A program made the position numbers and the translations under genes. Shown one piece after another: positions 61,105 to 64,000 of a DNA stretch of 64,000 nt (positions within the stretch are counted from its first letter, which is position 1; each line of letters starts with the position of its first letter). Origin of the DNA: Aestuariibacter sp. (lineage in GTDB: Bacteria > Pseudomonadota > Gammaproteobacteria > Enterobacterales > Alteromonadaceae); contig CP051238.1 in NCBI GenBank assembly GCA_017794925.1, positions 3,088,345 to 3,152,344 on the forward strand, read 5' to 3'. The notes beneath the pieces are model-generated. The model saw nothing but the letters and a program-made list of their open reading frames with translations, searched no databases and was not told where the DNA came from.

Positions 61105-62061
61105 TTAGTGAGACAAGCTGTATACGTAGCTTGCTACTACGTGGATTTTGTCGTCACCCAGGGTTTTCTTGAATGAAGGCATTACGCCGTTACGACCGTG
61201 AGTCAATGTCTCAGTAAGAGCACGCTCAGATCCGCCGTACAGCCAGATATTGTCGGTAAGGTTAGGTGCGCCAAGCAGTTGATTACCTTTACCGTCCATA
61301 CCGTGACAGGCTGCACAAGCCATGAAACGTTGTTTACCTGCTGATGCCAGTGCGTCGTGATTTTCTTTCATTTCACGGCCACTCAGGCTCAGTACATAGG
61401 CAACGGTTTCCTGAATACCTTGCTCACCCATGGCATCGATCCAGGCTGGCATTGCCGCCTGACGGCCATTGGTCAGTGTTTCTTTGATCTTCGCGCCTGT
61501 GCCGCCATACAGCCAATCATCATCAGTCAGGTTAGGGAAGCCCGTGTTACCACGTGCGTCTGAACCGTGACACTGAGAACAGTTCTGCATGAATAAACGT
61601 TGACCTACTTTTACGGCTTCTTCGTTTTTCGCCAGCTCTTCAACCGGGATTTTCGAATAAGCTTCAAAGATGGGATCGAACTTTTCTGCCGCATAGTCCA
61701 GTTCACGATCGTATTGAACGATTAAACCTTCTTCTTTGGCATCAGCACGAGCCTGCATTGATTCTTCGATAGACTGGACGTTCTGGTTAGAACTTCTCCA
61801 GCCCAGGAAGCCTTCAAATGCGCCCAGACCAGGATACAGAGCCAGGTAGAAAAAGCTCCATATAATGGTGATATAAAACAAGATGGTCCACCAACGGGGA
61901 AGTGGGTTATTGATTTCCACAATCCCGTCGAATTCGTGATCCATCGATTCGCCTTCTGGATGACCTGTGTAGTTGGTAAGGTTCCAACGTAACAGCAGGT
62001 AAGTACCAATAATGGAGCCCAGTGTTATCACAGAGATCCAGATTGTCCAAAACATGCTCAT
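61105..62061 (-). CDS. ccoP: cbb3 oxidase di-heme subunit CcoP
   Basis: 318 residues. Two N-terminal helices, then two cytochrome c domains: C161-x2-C164-H165 and C249-x2-C252-H253, with axial Met in AAMPAW and GVMPSF. Carries electrons from cytochrome c to CcoO/CcoN. The GGGAG ribosome site lies within the end of ccoQ. Confidence 0.97.
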   Translation of the reverse strand: MSMFWTIWISVITLGSIIGTYLLLRWNLTNYTGHPEGESMDHEFDGIVEINNPLPRWWTILFYITIIWSFFYLALYPGLGAFEGFLGWRSSNQNVQSIEESMQARADAKEEGLIVQYDRELDYAAEKFDPIFEAYSKIPVEELAKNEEAVKVGQRLFMQNCSQCHGSDARGNTGFPNLTDDDWLYGGTGAKIKETLTNGRQAAMPAWIDAMGEQGIQETVAYVLSLSGREMKENHDALASAGKQRFMACAACHGMDGKGNQLLGAPNLTDNIWLYGGSERALTETLTHGRNGVMPSFKKTLGDDKIHVVASYVYSLSH

Positions 62062-62066
62062 GAGTG

Positions 62067-62237
62067 TTAACTCCCGCTATTCTTCTTTGATTCTTCTTGG
62101 TCTTCGTCTGCAAATACCAGGTTAGCGGCTTCGTCGAATTTCTTCTTATTTCGACTACTGAATGCCCACCAGACAATGCCTATAAAAATGACAAAGACGA
62201 TGACAGTAAAAATGCTGCCTACAGTACCCTGGTCCAT
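62067..62237 (-). CDS. ccoQ: cbb3 oxidase small subunit CcoQ
   Basis: 56 residues. Reads MDQGTVGSIFTVIVFVIFIG, one helix, then WWAFSSRNKKKFDEAANLVF and an acidic, Lys-rich tail. Position between ccoO (1 bp) and ccoP (5 bp) and the helix plus charged tail identify CcoQ, which stabilises the complex. Too short for common ORF cutoffs, so easily missed. Confidence 0.93.
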   Translation of the reverse strand: MDQGTVGSIFTVIVFVIFIGIVWWAFSSRNKKKFDEAANLVFADEDQEESKKNSGS

Positions 62238-62238
62238 A

Positions 62239-62844
62239 TTATTTCAAATATGTGCCAAGAGACTGAAGGTAAGCAATAATGGCTTCCATTTCGGTTTTGC
62301 CATTCACTGCCGCCTGCGCACCACTGATGTCTTCATCCGTGTATGGCACGCCTAAATCACGAAGTACTTCCATCTTCTTAGCGGTGTCTTCACCGGTCAG
62401 GGTGTTTTCCATTAACCAAGGGAACCCTGGCATGTTTGACTCAGGCACCACATCACGTGGGTTAATCAGGTGCACGCGGTGCCATTCATCACTGTAACGA
62501 CCACCAACACGCGCCAAATCAGGCCCGGTACGCTTAGAACCCCAAAGGAACGGATGTTCCCACACTGATTCACCTGCCACGCTGTAGTGACCATAACGCT
62601 CGGTCTCAGCACGGAAAGGACGAATCATCTGGCTATGACAACCAACACAACCTTCGCGGATGTAAAGGTCACGACCTTCTAACTGCAGAGCAGTATAAGG
62701 CTTAAGGCCTTCAACTGGCTCCATCGTTTGCTGTTGGAACATCAGTGGTGTGATTTGCACCAGAGCACCAAAGCTAATCGCGATAAGAATCAGGATAGTC
62801 AGCAGACCAACGTTCTTTTCTACTATTTCATGTGGATTACGCAT
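62239..62844 (-). CDS. ccoO: cbb3 oxidase mono-heme subunit CcoO
   Basis: 201 residues. N-terminal anchor helix (about 12-31), heme c motif C66-V-G-C69-H70 in [16 protein letters not shown], axial Met in [10 protein letters not shown]. Thirteen bp after ccoN. Confidence 0.97.
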   Translation of the reverse strand: MRNPHEIVEKNVGLLTILILIAISFGALVQITPLMFQQQTMEPVEGLKPYTALQLEGRDLYIREGCVGCHSQMIRPFRAETERYGHYSVAGESVWEHPFLWGSKRTGPDLARVGGRYSDEWHRVHLINPRDVVPESNMPGFPWLMENTLTGEDTAKKMEVLRDLGVPYTDEDISGAQAAVNGKTEMEAIIAYLQSLGTYLK

Positions 62845-62857
62845 CTGTATCTACTCC

Positions 62858-64000
62858 TTATGCTGCCTGGCCTGCTGGCTCATCAGCCAGGCTGCCCTTC
62901 GGTGCACTTACAGTTTTGTATGTGTTGTATGCCATGATCAGCATACCGGCTACTACAAAACAACCACCCACGAAACGAACAACATAGAACGGCTTAGACG
63001 CTTCCAGAGATTCAACAAAGCTGTAGGTCAATGTACCGTCAGCATTAACTGCACGCCACATCAGGCCTTGCAGAACACCAGACATCCACATCGCTACGAT
63101 ATACAGAACTACACCGATAGTCGCGAACCAGAAGTGAACGTTAACCAGTTTAGTACTGTACATGGATTTCTGACCAAACAGATGAGGGATCAAGTGGTAT
63201 ACAGAACCAATTGACACCATTGCAACCCAACCCAGTGCGCCGGAGTGAACGTGACCAACAGTCCAGTCAGTGTAGTGAGACAAGGCGTTTACTGTTTTGA
63301 TTGCCATCATCGGGCCTTCGAAGGTAGACATACCGTAGAAAGACAGAGAAACGATCAGGAAACGCAGAACAGGGTCAGTACGCAGTTTATGCCATGCACC
63401 AGACAGCGTCATGATACCGTTGATCATACCACCCCATGACGGTACGAACAGGATCACAGACATCACCATACCCAGTGACTGAGTCCAGTCAGGCAGCGCA
63501 GTGTAGTGCAAGTGGTGAGGACCCGCCCAGATATACAGTGAAATCAGTGCCCAGAAGTGAACAACTGACAGACGGTATGAATAAACAGGGCGACCCGCTT
63601 GCTTAGGTACGAAGTAATACATCATACCCAGGAAGCCTGCAGTCAGGAAGAAACCTACCGCGTTGTGGCCGTACCACCATTGCATCATGGCATCTACTGC
63701 ACCGGCGTAAATTGAATAAGACTTAAAGAATGAAACAGGCAAAGCCATACTATTACCAATATGTAACACCGCAACCGTTAACATAAAGGCACCCAGGAAC
63801 CAGTTCGCTACGTAAATATGTGATACGCGACGAATAACCAGTGTTCCGAAGAAGTTGATAATGTAAGCAACCCAAACTAACGCGATAAGAATGTCGATTG
63901 GCCACTCTAATTCTGCGTATTCTTTACTCGTGGTAATACCGAACGGCAGGGTAGCTACCGCAGCGACGATTACCGCTTGCCAACCCCAAAAGGTAAATGC
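62858..64000 (-). CDS. ccoN: cbb3 oxidase catalytic subunit CcoN, 5'-truncated by window edge
   Basis: 380 C-terminal residues are visible; the frame stays open through base 64000, so the Met at 63784 is internal. Heme-copper oxidase subunit I of the C family: the [11 protein letters not shown] helix holds a CuB His, [12 protein letters not shown] the CuB His pair, and HVHSGALGW the heme ligands. Reduces O2 to water at low oxygen with proton pumping. The promoter and any FNR box lie outside the window. Confidence 0.97.
   Translation of the reverse strand, partial: AFTFWGWQAVIVAAVATLPFGITTSKEYAELEWPIDILIALVWVAYIINFFGTLVIRRVSHIYVANWFLGAFMLTVAVLHIGNSMALPVSFFKSYSIYAGAVDAMMQWWYGHNAVGFFLTAGFLGMMYYFVPKQAGRPVYSYRLSVVHFWALISLYIWAGPHHLHYTALPDWTQSLGMVMSVILFVPSWGGMINGIMTLSGAWHKLRTDPVLRFLIVSLSFYGMSTFEGPMMAIKTVNALSHYTDWTVGHVHSGALGWVAMVSIGSVYHLIPHLFGQKSMYSTKLVNVHFWFATIGVVLYIVAMWMSGVLQGLMWRAVNADGTLTYSFVESLEASKPFYVVRFVGGCFVVAGMLIMAYNTYKTVSAPKGSLADEPAGQAA

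Noticed and set aside
62750..63214. 154-codon plus-strand frame over ccoO and ccoN
   Set aside because: Antisense to two certain genes; composition is Cys/His-rich noise with no motif.
63700..63784. ATG at 63784 as the ccoN start
   Set aside because: The same frame continues upstream with conserved CcoN membrane helices to the window end; the Met is internal.

Overview
The window looks like a chromosomal segment of a marine gammaproteobacterium of the Alteromonadales, with Alteromonas and its relatives as the closest match. I infer this from gene order and protein character, not from a search. Many blocks match Enterobacteria/Vibrio/Shewanella synteny: gcvR-bcp divergent from dapA-bamC-purC; gyrA divergent from ubiG-nrdA-nrdB-yfaE; serC-aroA-cmk-rpsA-ihfB-lapA-lapB-pyrF; ald/lrp-ftsK-lolA-rarA-crcB-serS; uvrY-uvrC-pgsA followed by tRNA-Gly, tRNA-Cys and tRNA-Leu; ttcA-uspE-fnr beside the cbb3 oxidase genes.

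Layout. 1-4.1 kb: 3' part of a sulfotransferase, a small TPR-like membrane protein, a secreted serine hydrolase with a coupled 4-TM protein, and an NmrA-type dehydrogenase. 4.1-9.0 kb: bcp, gcvR, dapA, bamC, purC and a DMT transporter. 9.1-14.1 kb (minus strand): class Ia ribonucleotide reductase with its ferredoxin, and ubiG. 14.4-24.9 kb (plus strand): gyrA, serC, aroA, cmk, rpsA, ihfB, lapAB, pyrF. 24.9-28.4 kb: a two-gene secreted cassette, namely a papain-fold protein whose nucleophilic Cys position is Gly, and a modular protein with three PPC-like repeats, three Ig/PKD-like domains and a dockerin-like C-terminus. This is the least ordinary locus here. 28.7-38.9 kb: ald, lrp, ftsK, lolA, rarA, crcB, serS, the tusDCBE sulfur relay and yccA. 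39.2-43.3 kb: tRNA-Ser, uvrY, uvrC, pgsA and three tRNAs. 43.6-53.4 kb is more accessory: kynU with an HGGxW hydrolase that appears to start at ATT, a receptor-like gene pair (NIT-like protein plus a chemoreceptor without a periplasmic domain), an AraC regulator, a sulfurtransferase-sirtuin pair, a LysE exporter, and a YciC-like/Bax-like/DUF2987-like set. 53.4-64 kb (minus strand): rssA-type patatin, ttcA, uspE, fnr, the cbb3 maturation genes ccoHIS with a TauE/SafE-like protein, and ccoNOQP; ccoN runs off the window end.

The left (plus) and central parts support nucleotide, amino-acid, cell-wall and translation functions. The right end is an oxygen-responsive respiratory module in which FNR is the likely regulator of the adjacent oxidase. 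Two genes are cut by the window: the sulfotransferase loses its 5' end and ccoN loses its 5' end. No CRISPR array, insertion sequence, prophage or rRNA was seen. Motif and spacing statements come from reading the sequence; family assignments rest on recognised motifs and synteny and were not tested by database search.
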